DNA of 64,000 bases from Caballeronia glathei (GCF_000698595.1 NZ_JFHC01000001.1:62001-126000); one strand, 5' to 3'. Numbered from the stretch's first letter, positions 17,830 to 26,959 are shown. The notes: generated by a model from the sequence alone, not told the origin. Numbers and translations: made by a program.

Positions 17830-18381
17830 TCAATGACGGCCGCCGCCCTCCGCCTCGGATCGCGACGTCGTCACGACGAGCCCGCTCGGGCCGAAATGGG
17901 CGTTGAACATCGCATCGCGATTCACGCCGTCCTCGAGCCAGTGCCAGCTCCAGACGCGCTCCTTCTTCAGCGGATACTCGGCGATGGTCGTCGGCTTGCC
18001 GAGGAGCCGCCGCACTTCGTCCTGCGACATGCCCGGCCTCACCTTCGCGATGTTCTCAGCAGTCAGCACCTGGGTCACCGCGACGAACCGGCCGTTCGGG
18101 TCGAGATCGACCATATACGTATTCGTGCCCGCCGGTCCGCGCGGATACTCGAGGCGCTTCGAGCCGTCAGTAAAGGTGCGCTCGGTCTCGGGTTCGCCCA
18201 TCTGGTCGCGAATCTGGGCTTCGGTCGTCACGCCGGGCGTCAGATTTTTCAGCAACAGGTTGTCCGGCTTCACCGAGTTGAAAAACGACTTGAGTTTGTT
18301 CATCGCATCCGCGGCCTGCTGGTTGTCGCAGGCGGTAAGCAGCAGCGCCGCGCACATCGCGGCGAGCGTGATTTTCTTCAC
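17830..18381 (-). CDS. BamE-like (SmpA/OmlA) outer-membrane lipoprotein
   Basis: 183-residue lipoprotein with a signal peptide ending in the lipobox LLTAC. Two tandem BamE-like modules are visible: TPGVTTEAQIRDQMGEPE with a following EYP strand, and RPGMSQDEVRRLLGKPT with WSWHW. It starts at GTG 18381 behind a strong AGAGGAGG ribosome site. BamE proteins stabilise the Bam complex for outer-membrane protein insertion. The duplicated module and the absence of bam neighbours suggest a paralogue rather than BamE itself. Confidence 0.75.
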   Translation of the reverse strand: MKKITLAAMCAALLLTACDNQQAADAMNKLKSFFNSVKPDNLLLKNLTPGVTTEAQIRDQMGEPETERTFTDGSKRLEYPRGPAGTNTYMVDLDPNGRFVAVTQVLTAENIAKVRPGMSQDEVRRLLGKPTTIAEYPLKKERVWSWHWLEDGVNRDAMFNAHFGPSGLVVTTSRSEAEGGGRH

Positions 18382-18460
18382 GTGCGGCCTCCTCTAACGT
18401 CTGGTTGAACGCGCGCTGCGCTGCGAAGCACCGGCCGCCGCGCTTCGCTTGTCCGCCGGC

Positions 18461-19375
18461 TTACCCGCCTGCCTTGCTCAACAACGGCAACGGATCGACT
18501 GCCTGACCGGACTTGCGCACCTCGAAATGCAGCAGCGGCTTGCCACCCGGGCCCGTGCCCATATCCGCGATCGTCGCGCCCTGCTTCACCGTGTCGCCTT
18601 CGCGCACGAGCAGCTTGCTGTTGTGCGCGTACGCGGTCAGGTAGTCGCCGCCGTGCTTGACGATGATCATCTGGCCGTAAGCCCGCAGCCCGCTTCCCGC
18701 GTACACCACCTTGCCCGGCGCCGCGGCCTTCACGGGTGTGCCCTCCTTGCCCGCAATATCGATCCCCTTGCTGCCGCTCACGCCGAATTTCGTCACGACT
18801 TCGCCTTGCGTCGGCCAGGCGAGCGAAAAGCCCTTGCCGCTCGCCACCGTCGATGGGCTGGCGCCCGCGGGCTCCGTGCCTCCGTTCTGCGCCGATGCAG
18901 CCGATGCAGCGGGAGCACCTTGCGCCACGCCGATCAGCGGCGGCTGAGCGGACTTTGCCGCAGCCGACTTGCTCCAGTCGTCGGCGGGGGCGGCCGTTGC
19001 CGATGCTGCATCCGGCGGCGCCACGCGCAGCAGTTGTCCGATGTTGACCTGCTTGCTTTCCGGCAGATTGTTCCATTTGACGAGGTCGGCGGGCTTCTGC
19101 TTTTGCGCACGCGCAATGCCGTAGAGCGTGTCGCCCGGCCTGACCCGGTAGAACCCCGGCCCCGCGGGCGGCAGCGGGGCAAGCCCCGCCGCGGGCACCG
19201 CAGCCACCGGTGACGGATTGTCAGCCGGTGCCTGAACGGCCGGCGGCGCGCTGCCGCCTACCGACCGCTCGACGATCGGCGCCGGCACGAGCGCCGTGGA
19301 ACACCCCGTCAACCCCGTTCCGACGACGACGGCCCACGCCGTCAATTTGAATAGTTTTGAACGCATCACCGCCAT
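18461..19375 (-). CDS. nlpD: LysM and M23 (LytM)-domain lipoprotein, NlpD/EnvC-type amidase activator
   Basis: 304-residue lipoprotein. It has a lipobox GLTGC near residue 25, a proline-rich linker, a LysM domain (YRVRPGDTLYGIARAQKQKP..., about 76-120) and a C-terminal M23 domain (about 195-300). Catalytic zinc ligands are replaced: the expected HxGxD is SKGIDIA and the HLHFEIR motif is LLHFEVR. It is therefore probably a non-catalytic activator of cell-division amidases, as NlpD is. Alternative start: ATG 19366. The name reflects the domain set; the usual rpoS neighbour is absent. Confidence 0.8.
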   Translation of the reverse strand: MAVMRSKLFKLTAWAVVVGTGLTGCSTALVPAPIVERSVGGSAPPAVQAPADNPSPVAAVPAAGLAPLPPAGPGFYRVRPGDTLYGIARAQKQKPADLVKWNNLPESKQVNIGQLLRVAPPDAASATAAPADDWSKSAAAKSAQPPLIGVAQGAPAASAASAQNGGTEPAGASPSTVASGKGFSLAWPTQGEVVTKFGVSGSKGIDIAGKEGTPVKAAAPGKVVYAGSGLRAYGQMIIVKHGGDYLTAYAHNSKLLVREGDTVKQGATIADMGTGPGGKPLLHFEVRKSGQAVDPLPLLSKAGG

Positions 19376-19432
19376 ACTTCCGATTCCCTGCCTGTTTGTT
19401 ATTCCAACGGTCCGGGCGGACCCCGCCCGCGA

Positions 19433-19594
19433 TCAAAACCGGGTTCCCGCCGCGCAGCCCCCGAACGCTCCGCCGTTCGTCGCGCTGCCCCCGCAGCCAA
19501 AAATCCCGCATCCCGACAATAACGCCGCGAGACTTACCGCCACGACCGCGAGCCGCACCCGACGCCACTCAAGCCCTTCCACTTTCACCTTCAC
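19433..19594 (-). CDS. Small Gly/Cys-rich lipoprotein, 53 residues
   Basis: Short ORF in the nlpD upstream gap. It starts at GTG 19594 behind AAAGGTG, with a basic N-terminus (VKVKVEGLEWRRVR), a hydrophobic core (LAVVAVSLAALL) and the lipobox LLSGC (Cys29). The mature part of about 25 residues is Gly/Cys-rich (GCGIFGCGGS..., GGAFGGCAAG). The complete signal-peptide grammar in such a short frame makes chance unlikely. It ends 57 nt before the nlpD start on the same strand, so the two are probably cotranscribed. No known function; Cys32, Cys34 or later cysteines could bind metal or form disulphides, which is speculation. Confidence 0.68.
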   Translation of the reverse strand: MKVKVEGLEWRRVRLAVVAVSLAALLSGCGIFGCGGSATNGGAFGGCAAGTRF

Positions 19595-19900
19595 GATTGC
19601 ACACCTTTGCGAGCATAAAACATTTAGCGAACGTCCACGATTGCCGCGCGATATTTCTTCGACGGTTTGGCGTTCTAACCTTTCACGCTATCACAGCGCA
19701 TTTGCGCCGCGCATCTGCGCTTGTCCGAATAGTCCATCCGCGCGCCGCCGGGCTCAGCCGCCTGTCTGGCCGGTCAGCCGGCCGGGTCGTTTCGTGACAA
19801 TCGTTGACTTTTTAGGCGGTCCGCGCGCCGCCTTCATCGGCTACATTCAGCGCGCTCGATGCGGCTGCATCCTGCATTTCTCAATTACGGAGGTTAAGGC
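19595..19900. other. 306-nt intergenic region
   Basis: Gap between the divergent small lipoprotein and the GlsB-like gene. It is less GC-rich than its surroundings, so it is likely to carry both promoters. TTGACT (19804-19809) is a possible -35 but has no properly spaced -10. No further ORF is convincing. Confidence 0.4.
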
Positions 19901-20161
19901 ATGGAATTCGTGCAACACGGGATCGTCGCGTGGCTGATCATCGGCGCCGTGGCCGGCTGGCTCGCGGGCCTGCTCGTCAAGGGCGGCGGCTTCGGCCTGC
20001 TGGTCGACGTGCTGGTGGGCATCGTCGGCGCGGTGATCGGCGGCTGGCTCTTCGGCGTGCTCGGCATCTCGCTCGGCGGCGGCTGGATCGGCTCGGTGAT
20101 CACCGCGGTGATCGGCGCAGTCGTGCTGCTCCTGGTGCTCCGGCTGATTCGCCGCGGCTAG
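19901..20161 (+). CDS. GlsB/YeaQ/YmgE-family stress-response membrane protein
   Basis: 86-residue, almost entirely hydrophobic protein with three glycine-rich transmembrane helices: WLIIGAVAGWLAGLLVKGGGFGLLVDVLVGIVGAVIGGWLFG, then IGSVITAVIGAVVLLLVL. This is the transglycosylase-associated/YeaQ-YmgE (GlsB) family, typically induced by envelope or stationary-phase stress. The role is unknown. It is followed by an intrinsic terminator. Confidence 0.88.
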   Translation: MEFVQHGIVAWLIIGAVAGWLAGLLVKGGGFGLLVDVLVGIVGAVIGGWLFGVLGISLGGGWIGSVITAVIGAVVLLLVLRLIRRG

Positions 20162-20226
20162 GACTGATCTTGCCGCCTGTGGCTTTCACGGCCGCAGTCG
20201 CGTCTTCTGGCCGAAACCCTGCACTT

Positions 20227-20250
20227 TCAGCAACTCAGCAACTCAGCAAC
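20227..20250 (+). repeat. Three tandem copies of TCAGCAAC
   Basis: An exact 8-nt unit repeated three times without interruption, immediately before the terminator stem downstream of the GlsB-like gene. It is a simple-sequence repeat in non-coding DNA that could vary in copy number. Confidence 0.9.
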
Positions 20251-20251
20251 G

Positions 20252-20280
20252 ACGAGGCCGCCAACCGGCGGCCTCGTTTT
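20252..20280 (+). terminator. Intrinsic terminator after the GlsB-like gene
   Basis: Perfect 11-bp stem ACGAGGCCGCC / GGCGGCCTCGT with loop AACC, followed by TTT. It lies between convergent genes. Confidence 0.9.
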
Positions 20281-20300
20281 CACCTTTCGAACCGGCACGC

Positions 20301-20963
20301 TCAGGCTTTCGAAGAGCCTCGCCGCGTCATTTTCCAGAGCGCGCCGATCGCGACGGGAATGATCGCCGCGCCGATGCCGACCAGCACGATCACGTTCAGA
20401 TACTGGCGGATGAACGGAATATTGCCGAAGAAGTAGCCGAGCAGCACGAGCAGCAGCACCCAGATCAGCGCGCCGAGCACGTTGAAGAACTGAAAGCGCG
20501 CAGCATCCATCGCGGATGCACCCGCCACGAACGGCGCGAACGTGCGCACGACCGGCACGAAGCGGGCGATGACGATCGTCTTGCCGCCGTGCTTCTCGTA
20601 GAAATCGTGCGTCTTCTTGAGCGCCTCGCGGTCGAGGAAGCGCTCGAGAATCGGAATATTGGAGTGGAACACCTTCGGGCCGACCGCGCGGCCGATCCAG
20701 TAATTGACCGTGTTCCCGCCGATCGCCGCCACGAGCAGCAGCACGATCAGCACGCCGAGGTGCATCGATCCGGTCGCCGCGAACGCGCCGCCAATGAACA
20801 GCAGCGAATCGCCGGGAAGGAACGGAAAGACGACGAGGCCCGTTTCGCAGAACACGATCAGGAACAGCACCGCGTAGACCCAGCCGCCGTAATTCGCAAT
20901 GAAGAACCCGAGCGACTTGTCGATGTGGATGATGAGACCCAGAAATTGCAGAAGCGTGTCCAA
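20301..20963 (-). CDS. DedA-family (VTT-domain) membrane protein
   Basis: 220-residue multispanning protein with DedA hallmarks: FCETGLVVFPFLPGDSLLFIGG near residues 38-60, the GNTVNYWIGRAVG segment, and FVPVVRTFAPFVAG. DedA proteins are lipid scramblase/transporter-like proteins needed for membrane homeostasis and cationic-peptide resistance in Burkholderia. The start is TTG 20963, supported by GAGGAA 6 nt upstream; no in-frame ATG lies before the first conserved helix. Confidence 0.9.
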   Translation of the reverse strand: MDTLLQFLGLIIHIDKSLGFFIANYGGWVYAVLFLIVFCETGLVVFPFLPGDSLLFIGGAFAATGSMHLGVLIVLLLVAAIGGNTVNYWIGRAVGPKVFHSNIPILERFLDREALKKTHDFYEKHGGKTIVIARFVPVVRTFAPFVAGASAMDAARFQFFNVLGALIWVLLLVLLGYFFGNIPFIRQYLNVIVLVGIGAAIIPVAIGALWKMTRRGSSKA

Positions 20964-21149
20964 AAGCGTTCCTCGGAAAAGAATATGACGCTGCGGCGGG
21001 CGTCGAAAACAGTCGCGTCATGATACCGAATGTCCATGACCAAAAAATCAGACCGCACGTATTCGATCGCACGAATCCAGGCACGAATCCGGCACAAAGA
21101 GCGAAAAAAGCAGTGAGGGGCGCTCCGGTGCGAGTCGCTGGCGAGTCGT

Positions 21150-21155
21150 TATAAT
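21150..21155 (+). promoter_or_regulatory. TATAAT six bases before mutL start
   Basis: Consensus -10 hexamer, then TTCGGC and ATG. There is no Shine-Dalgarno sequence and no clear -35. The geometry would put the transcript start on the start codon. Confidence 0.5.
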
Positions 21156-21161
21156 TTCGGC

Positions 21162-23141
21162 ATGCCCGATCCCACCGAAACCCCCGCCGTCGATTCGACC
21201 ACCGGCGCGCCGCGCCGTTCGCGCACGATCCAGCCGCTCCCCGATCAGCTCATCAGCCAGATCGCGGCGGGCGAAGTGGTGGAACGCCCGGCGTCCGTCG
21301 TGAAGGAACTGCTCGAGAACGCGCTCGACGCCGGCGCAACCAGCCTGCGCATCACGCTCGACGAAGGCGGCGTGAAACGCATCGTGATCGCCGACGACGG
21401 CTGCGGCATGCCGCCCGCCGAACTGCCGCTCGCGCTGCTGCGCCACGCCACGAGCAAGATCCGCTCGCTCGCGGAGCTCGAAGCGGTCGCGACGCTCGGA
21501 TTCCGCGGCGAGGCGCTGGCGTCGATCGCGTCGGTGGCCGAGCTCTTCATCACGAGCCGCACGGACGAATGCCCGCACGCGACGCGCATCGACGCCCAGA
21601 CGGGCGCGATGTCGCCGGCGGCCGGCACGGTCGGCACGACCATGGAAGTGCGCGAGCTTTACTTCAACACACCGGCGCGCCGGAAATTCCTGAAGAGCGA
21701 GCAGACGGAGCTCGGGCACTGCCTCGAAGTGATCCGGCGCGTCGCGCTGGCGCGTCCGGATGTCGCGATTTCGGTGCTTCACAACGGCCGTGCCGTCGAG
21801 CACTGGAACGCGAGCGATCCGCAGGCGCGGGTCGCCAAGATTCTCGGCGAGGTGTTCGATACGGCCCACCTACCGCTCGACGAACGCGCCGGGCCGCTTG
21901 CCGTGTACGGCTGCGCGGGCCTGCCGACGGCGAGCCGCGGCCGCGCCGACCAGCAGTATTTCTTCGTGAACGGACGCTTCGTGCGCGACAAGCTCCTGAC
22001 GCACGCCGTTCGCGCCGCCTACGAGGACGTGCTGCACGGCAACCGCTATCCGTCGTATGTGCTCTTTCTCGACCTGCCGCCCGAGGCGGTGGACGTGAAC
22101 GTGCATCCGTCGAAGATCGAGGTGCGGTTCCGCGATTCACGCTCGATTCACCAGTTCGTGTTCCATGCCGTGCAGCGGGCGTTGGCACGCCATGCGGGGG
22201 CGTCGCCGGAAACGACGGCGGGCGGCCACGCGGCGCAATTGCAGCCGACCGGGCCCGCGTCGTTCAGCGCGAAGCCGCTCGCAGGCGCGGGAATCAGCGC
22301 GGCGATGGGCACGGCAATGGGCGCCGGCGCGCCGGACGGCCACGCGAAAAGCGAAAACGGCACCGCCTGGCTGCGGCAATCGCGCATGACGCAGGGCACG
22401 CTGCCCGTCGCCCAGCCGCTCGCGCTCTATGACGCGCTCTTCGGGCGCAAGGACGCCGGCGCGCTCGCGCAGCCAGCCGTCTCGTGGGCGTCGGACAGCG
22501 CGCCGGAGGCAATTCGCGCGCCAAACCCGCATCACGCCGCAGCGCTCCACGCCGACGAACAGCCGCTCGGTTTCGCGCTCGGCCAGATCCACGGCATCTA
22601 CGTGCTCGCGCAGAACGCGCAGGGACTCGTGATCGTCGACATGCACGCCGCCCACGAACGCATCCTCTACGAGCAGTTCAAGACGGCGCTCGCCGATCGC
22701 GCGATCGGCGTGCAGCCGCTCCTGATCCCCGTTTCGATGACGGCGGAGCCCGTGGAAATCGGCGTCGTCGAGGAGGAGCGCGCGACGCTCGATGCGCTCG
22801 GCTTCGACCTGGCTGTACTGTCGCCGACTTCGATCGCGATCCGCGCAGTCCCGGCGCTGCTCAAGGACGCCGACCTGCAGTCGCTCGCGCGCGCGGTGCT
22901 CGCCGATCTTCACGCCTACGGCGGTTCGCGCGTGCTGACCGAGCGCCAGCACGAACTGCTCGGCACGCTCGCCTGCCATCACGCGGTGCGCGCGAACCGC
23001 CGCCTCACGGTCGACGAGATGAATGCGCTGTTGCGCCAGATGGAAGCCACCGAGCGCGCCGATCAGTGCAATCACGGCCGCCCGACGTGGTATCAGCTGA
23101 CGCTCGGCGACCTCGACCGCCTCTTCTTGCGCGGGCAATGA
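21162..23141 (+). CDS. mutL: DNA mismatch repair protein MutL
   Basis: 659-residue protein. The N-terminal GHKL ATPase has [20 protein letters not shown] and [13 protein letters not shown]; there is a variable linker (about 350-465) and a C-terminal dimerisation/endonuclease domain. The latter shows [12 protein letters not shown] (from Asp493), fitting DQHA(x)2E(x)4E with Met for Gln, and CNHGRP (from Cys636). These are the metal-site motifs of nicking MutL proteins found in bacteria without MutH. It is followed after 7 nt by miaA, the same order as in E. coli. Confidence 0.96.
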   Translation: MPDPTETPAVDSTTGAPRRSRTIQPLPDQLISQIAAGEVVERPASVVKELLENALDAGATSLRITLDEGGVKRIVIADDGCGMPPAELPLALLRHATSKIRSLAELEAVATLGFRGEALASIASVAELFITSRTDECPHATRIDAQTGAMSPAAGTVGTTMEVRELYFNTPARRKFLKSEQTELGHCLEVIRRVALARPDVAISVLHNGRAVEHWNASDPQARVAKILGEVFDTAHLPLDERAGPLAVYGCAGLPTASRGRADQQYFFVNGRFVRDKLLTHAVRAAYEDVLHGNRYPSYVLFLDLPPEAVDVNVHPSKIEVRFRDSRSIHQFVFHAVQRALARHAGASPETTAGGHAAQLQPTGPASFSAKPLAGAGISAAMGTAMGAGAPDGHAKSENGTAWLRQSRMTQGTLPVAQPLALYDALFGRKDAGALAQPAVSWASDSAPEAIRAPNPHHAAALHADEQPLGFALGQIHGIYVLAQNAQGLVIVDMHAAHERILYEQFKTALADRAIGVQPLLIPVSMTAEPVEIGVVEEERATLDALGFDLAVLSPTSIAIRAVPALLKDADLQSLARAVLADLHAYGGSRVLTERQHELLGTLACHHAVRANRRLTVDEMNALLRQMEATERADQCNHGRPTWYQLTLGDLDRLFLRGQ

Positions 23142-23148
23142 GCACGCG

Positions 23149-24141
23149 ATGAACGCGGCAACGAGCACGACGATGAGCGCTTCGCAAGCACCGGCGGCGC
23201 CCCGCCGCGCCCGCCCGGTCGCGTGCCTGCTCGGGCCGACGGCGTCGGGCAAGACCGCCGCCGCGCTCGCCTTTGCCGCGCGCCGGCCGGTCGAAATCGT
23301 GAGCGTCGATTCGGCGCTGGTGTATCGCGGCATGGATATCGGCACCGCGAAGCCGTCCGCCAGCGAACGCGCGCTCGCGCCGCATCACCTGATCGACATC
23401 ATCGACCCCGCCGACACCTATTCCGCCGCCGATTTCCGCGCCGACGCGCTGCGGCTCGTCGGTGAAATCGATGCGCGGGGCAACGTGCCGCTGCTCGTCG
23501 GCGGCACGATGCTGTATTTCAAGGCCCTGACCGAGGGCCTGAACGATCTGCCCGCCGCGAATCAGGAAGTGCGCGCGGCGCTCGATTCCGACGCCGCCCG
23601 CGACGGCTGGCCCGCGCTGCACGCGCGGCTCGCGGCCGTCGATCCGCGCACCGCCGCGCGCCTCGCGCCGAACGACTCGCAGCGCATCCAGCGCGCGCTC
23701 GAAGTGTTCACGCTGACCGGCGAGCCGATGTCGGCGCTGCTCGCCGCGCCGCGCGCGCAGGACGAGGCGGCGGCCTACCGCTTCGTGCCGATCGCGCTCG
23801 AGCCGTCCGACCGCGGCGTATTGCACGCGCGGATCGCCGCGCGCTTCGACGCGATGCTCGCGGCCGGTTTCATCGATGAAGTGAAGCGCCTGCGCGCGCG
23901 CGGCGACCTGAGTCTCGACATGCCGTCGATGCGCTGCGTCGGCTACCGGCAGGCGTGGGAGTATCTCGACGGCGCGACGGACTACGCCACGATGCGCGAC
24001 AAGGGCGTCTTCGCCACGCGCCAGCTGTGCAAGCGCCAGCTGACGTGGCTGCGCGCGATGCCGGAGCGGATCGTCGTCGATTGTTGCGCGCAGGATGCCG
24101 TGGATCAGGCGGCGCACGCCATCGAGCGCGTCAGCCAATAA
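23149..24141 (+). CDS. miaA: tRNA dimethylallyltransferase MiaA
   Basis: 330-residue enzyme transferring a dimethylallyl group to A37 of tRNAs that read UNN codons. The P-loop is GPTASGKT (near residue 27), followed by [16 protein letters not shown], the substrate loop, and the C-terminal [12 protein letters not shown]. The first 20 residues are poorly conserved, so ATG 23173 is an alternative start. It is the second gene of the mutL-miaA pair. Confidence 0.95.
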   Translation: MNAATSTTMSASQAPAAPRRARPVACLLGPTASGKTAAALAFAARRPVEIVSVDSALVYRGMDIGTAKPSASERALAPHHLIDIIDPADTYSAADFRADALRLVGEIDARGNVPLLVGGTMLYFKALTEGLNDLPAANQEVRAALDSDAARDGWPALHARLAAVDPRTAARLAPNDSQRIQRALEVFTLTGEPMSALLAAPRAQDEAAAYRFVPIALEPSDRGVLHARIAARFDAMLAAGFIDEVKRLRARGDLSLDMPSMRCVGYRQAWEYLDGATDYATMRDKGVFATRQLCKRQLTWLRAMPERIVVDCCAQDAVDQAAHAIERVSQ

Positions 24142-24144
24142 AAA

Positions 24145-24166
24145 AAGCCGCTCATCCGAGCGGCTT
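24145..24166. terminator. Intrinsic terminator between miaA and purM
   Basis: AAGCCGCTC-ATCC-GAGCGGCTT, starting 3 nt after the miaA stop with an A-run before the stem. It serves purM on the minus strand (U-tract) and possibly miaA. Confidence 0.85.
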
Positions 24167-24185
24167 GTTCATGAGCGCGGCAGCG

Positions 24186-25241
24186 TCAGACCACGACCGT
24201 CTGCGCCTCGCCTTCCCGGCTTTCGCGCACCGTGCCGATCTTCCAGACCTGCTCGCCCGCCGCCGACAGGAGGCCCGTCGCCGCTTCCACGTCTTCGGCC
24301 GCGACGATCACCGCCATGCCGATCCCGCAATTGAACACGCGATGCATTTCCGCATCCGCGACGCCGCCATGCTTCTGCAGCCACGAGAAAAGCGGCGGCA
24401 GCGGCCACGCACGGTGATCGAGCTCGGCGGTCAGCCCTTCGCGCAGCACGCGCGGGATGTTTTCCACCAGCCCGCCGCCCGTGATGTGCGCCATGCCCTT
24501 CACGGTCACGCTCTGCATCAGCGAAAGGAGCGGCTTCACGTAGATGTGCGTCGGCGCCATCAGCGCGTCGGCGAGCGACCGGCCGTCGAAATCGGCGGCG
24601 AGGTCCGGCTGCGCGCGCTCGATGATCTTGCGCACGAGCGAATAGCCATTCGAGTGAATTCCGCTCGATGCAAGGCCGAGCACCACATCGCCCGCCTTGA
24701 TCGTGCTGCCGTCGATGATCTTCCTCTTTTCCACCGCGCCGACCGCGAAACCCGCCAGGTCGTACTCGCCGTCCGGGTACATGCCCGGCATTTCGGCGGT
24801 CTCGCCGCCGATCAGCGCGCAGCCCGATAGCTCGCAGCCCTTCGCGATGCCCGCCACGACGGTCGCGGCCGTGTCGACATCCAGCTTGCCGCACGCGAAA
24901 TAATCGAGGAAGAAGAGCGGCTCGGCGCCCTGCACGAGAATGTCGTTCACGCTCATCGCGACGAGATCCTGGCCCACCGTGTCGTGCTTGTTCAGCTGGA
25001 ACGCGAGGCGCAGCTTCGTGCCGACGCCGTCCGTGCCCGACACGAGCACCGGCTCCTTGTATTTCTTCGGCACTTCAAACAGCGCGCCGAAACCGCCGAT
25101 GCCGCCCAGCACGCCTTCGCGCATCGTTTTCTTGGCAAAGGGCTTGATCCGGTCGACGAGCGCGTCGCCTGCGTCGATGTCCACGCCCGCGTCGCGATAC
25201 GACAAACCTTGGGCGTCAGGGGCGGTTTTCGGCTGATTCAT
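24186..25241 (-). CDS. purM: Phosphoribosylformylglycinamidine cyclo-ligase
   Basis: 351-residue AIR synthetase, which closes the imidazole ring in purine biosynthesis using ATP. It has [21 protein letters not shown] at the N-terminus, the [14 protein letters not shown] motif, [24 protein letters not shown] and the C-terminal [13 protein letters not shown] block, all characteristic. It is divergent from hda with 204 nt between the starts. Confidence 0.97.
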   Translation of the reverse strand: MNQPKTAPDAQGLSYRDAGVDIDAGDALVDRIKPFAKKTMREGVLGGIGGFGALFEVPKKYKEPVLVSGTDGVGTKLRLAFQLNKHDTVGQDLVAMSVNDILVQGAEPLFFLDYFACGKLDVDTAATVVAGIAKGCELSGCALIGGETAEMPGMYPDGEYDLAGFAVGAVEKRKIIDGSTIKAGDVVLGLASSGIHSNGYSLVRKIIERAQPDLAADFDGRSLADALMAPTHIYVKPLLSLMQSVTVKGMAHITGGGLVENIPRVLREGLTAELDHRAWPLPPLFSWLQKHGGVADAEMHRVFNCGIGMAVIVAAEDVEAATGLLSAAGEQVWKIGTVRESREGEAQTVVV

Positions 25242-25445
25242 GGGGGATGAGCGAGAAGGTCGGTAAAATACGATTTTACCCGATGCCGGCCGCCCGGCTG
25301 GAATTCACGCGCTCCGCCCGGCCCGCGCGAATCTTTTTCAGGATTCGCGCGGAGCAGACCGTGCGCGCCGTGCCCGGCGCGAGCCATGCCGCGCCATGAC
25401 CAGCACCATGCTTTTAAAGATACGCCCCGACGGAACCGACTGCCC

Positions 25446-26261
25446 GTGCAACGCCAATTGACGCTCGATCTCGGCACGCCCCCGCCTGCCACCTTCGACA
25501 ATTTCTTCGCCGCCGGCAACCACGAACTCGTGACGCGCCTGCGCGAGCTCGACGGCGCGCTCGCGGCCGGTCCGGTCGCGGACCGCACGTTCTACGTCTG
25601 GGGCGAGCCGGGCAGCGGCCGCAGCCATCTGCTGCAGGCCATCGTGCATGAGGCGACCGGGCGCGCGCGCTTCCTGAGCCCGCAAAGCGCGCTCACCGCG
25701 TTCAGCTTCGATCCGCGCGTGACGCTTTACGCCGTCGACGACTGCGACGGCCTCTCGGGCGCGCAGCAGATCGCCCTTTTCAACCTCTTCAACGAAGTGC
25801 GCGCCCATCCGACGAGCGCGCTCGTCGCAACCGGCAGCGCCGCGCCGATGGGGCTTTCGGTGCGCGAGGATCTGCGCACGCGGCTCGGCTGGGGGCTGGT
25901 GTTCCATCTCGTCGCGCTGAGCGACGAGGCCAAGGTGGCGGTGCTCAGGAACGCGGCGCGCGAACGCGGCATCGCGCTCGCCGACGACGTGCCCGCCTAC
26001 CTGCTCACGCATTTTCGCCGTGACATGCCGAGCCTGATGGCGCTTTTCGACGAGCTCGACCGCTTTTCGCTCGAACAGAAGCGCGCGGTGACGCTGCCGC
26101 TCCTGCGCCGGATGCTCGCGAGCACCGGTGGCGCGCAGCCGCCCGGACTCGCGCTCGTCGGCCCCGCCGGCAGCGGAGAACCGGCCGGCCCGCTCTTCGA
26201 TCCGCCCGGCCCGGACGCACCCCCCGCACCGCCGGAAACGGCTCCGACCCGCTTCAAGTAA
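25446..26261 (+). CDS. hda: DnaA regulatory inactivator Hda
   Basis: 271-residue DnaA-related AAA+ protein that, with the sliding clamp, promotes hydrolysis of DnaA-ATP after initiation. GTG 25446 gives an N-terminus VQRQLTLDLGT, whose QLTLDLG is a clamp-binding motif and must sit at the N-terminus. The P-loop is GEPGSGRSHLL and the Walker-B-like motif is AVDDCD. A proline-rich tail of about 40 residues (from about 230) extends past the usual Hda end. The frame upstream of 25446 is not conserved in character. Confidence 0.88.
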   Translation: MQRQLTLDLGTPPPATFDNFFAAGNHELVTRLRELDGALAAGPVADRTFYVWGEPGSGRSHLLQAIVHEATGRARFLSPQSALTAFSFDPRVTLYAVDDCDGLSGAQQIALFNLFNEVRAHPTSALVATGSAAPMGLSVREDLRTRLGWGLVFHLVALSDEAKVAVLRNAARERGIALADDVPAYLLTHFRRDMPSLMALFDELDRFSLEQKRAVTLPLLRRMLASTGGAQPPGLALVGPAGSGEPAGPLFDPPGPDAPPAPPETAPTRFK

Positions 26262-26264
26262 AAT
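26259..26264 (+). promoter_or_regulatory. -10-like hexamer before the HAD gene
   Basis: TAAAAT overlaps the hda stop codon and is 8 nt from ATG 26273. There is no Shine-Dalgarno sequence in between, so this is a candidate internal, nearly leaderless promoter. Confidence 0.4.
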
Positions 26265-26272
26265 GCGCTCCC

Positions 26273-26959
26273 ATGAACCTCGCTCTTTTTGATCTCGATC
26301 ACACGCTCATTCCGACGGACAGCGACCACGAATGGGGCCGCTTCATGGTGAAGCTCGGCATCGTCGATGCGGAAAGCTTCGCGCGTCAGAACGACGCCTT
26401 CTACGCCGACTACAAGGCGGGCGTGCTCGACATCGACGCGTACCTGCACGCGATGCTCAAGCCGCTCGCGAAATACTCGCGCGACCAGCTCGCCGACTGG
26501 CACGCGCAATTCATGCACGAAGTGATCAACCCGCGCATCGTGCCCGCCGCCGTGACCCTCGTGCGCGAGCATCAGGACAACGGCGACCTGTGCTGCCTCG
26601 TCACTGCCACCAACGCGTTCATCACCGCGCCGATCGCCGAAGCGTTCGGCATCGACGCGCTGATCGCGTGCGAAGTCGAAACCATCGACAACCATCCGCA
26701 AGGCGCCTTCACCGGCCGCCCGACCGGCACGCCGAGCTATCGGGAAGGCAAGATCGTGCGCGTCGAGGCATGGCTCGCGTCGCTCGACAAGAAGCTCTCC
26801 GACTTCAGGCACAGCTATTTCTACAGCGACTCGCACAACGACATTCCGCTGCTCGAAAAAGTCACCGACCCGATCGCGACCAATCCCGACGACACGCTGC
26901 GCGCCCACGCGCAGGCAAAAGGCTGGCGCATCCTGGACCTCTTCAATACACGTGATTAA
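26273..26959 (+). CDS. HAD-IB family phosphatase (SerB/CicA-like)
   Basis: 228-residue haloacid-dehalogenase-type hydrolase. Motif I is FDLDHTLIPTDSD (residues 6-18), motif II is in VTATNAF, and motifs III/IV are in YREGKIVRVEAWL and YFYSDSHNDIPLLE. Members dephosphorylate small phosphomonoesters. This branch is annotated phosphoserine phosphatase-like, or histidinol-phosphatase/CicA; the substrate is not decidable here. It overlaps the pcnB start by 8 nt. Confidence 0.85.
   Translation: MNLALFDLDHTLIPTDSDHEWGRFMVKLGIVDAESFARQNDAFYADYKAGVLDIDAYLHAMLKPLAKYSRDQLADWHAQFMHEVINPRIVPAAVTLVREHQDNGDLCCLVTATNAFITAPIAEAFGIDALIACEVETIDNHPQGAFTGRPTGTPSYREGKIVRVEAWLASLDKKLSDFRHSYFYSDSHNDIPLLEKVTDPIATNPDDTLRAHAQAKGWRILDLFNTRD

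Noticed and set aside
17150..17830. Integrated genomic island at tRNA-Lys
   Set aside because: No integrase, no direct repeat of the tRNA 3' end, and flanking genes are ordinary; only the zinc-ribbon gene is unusual.
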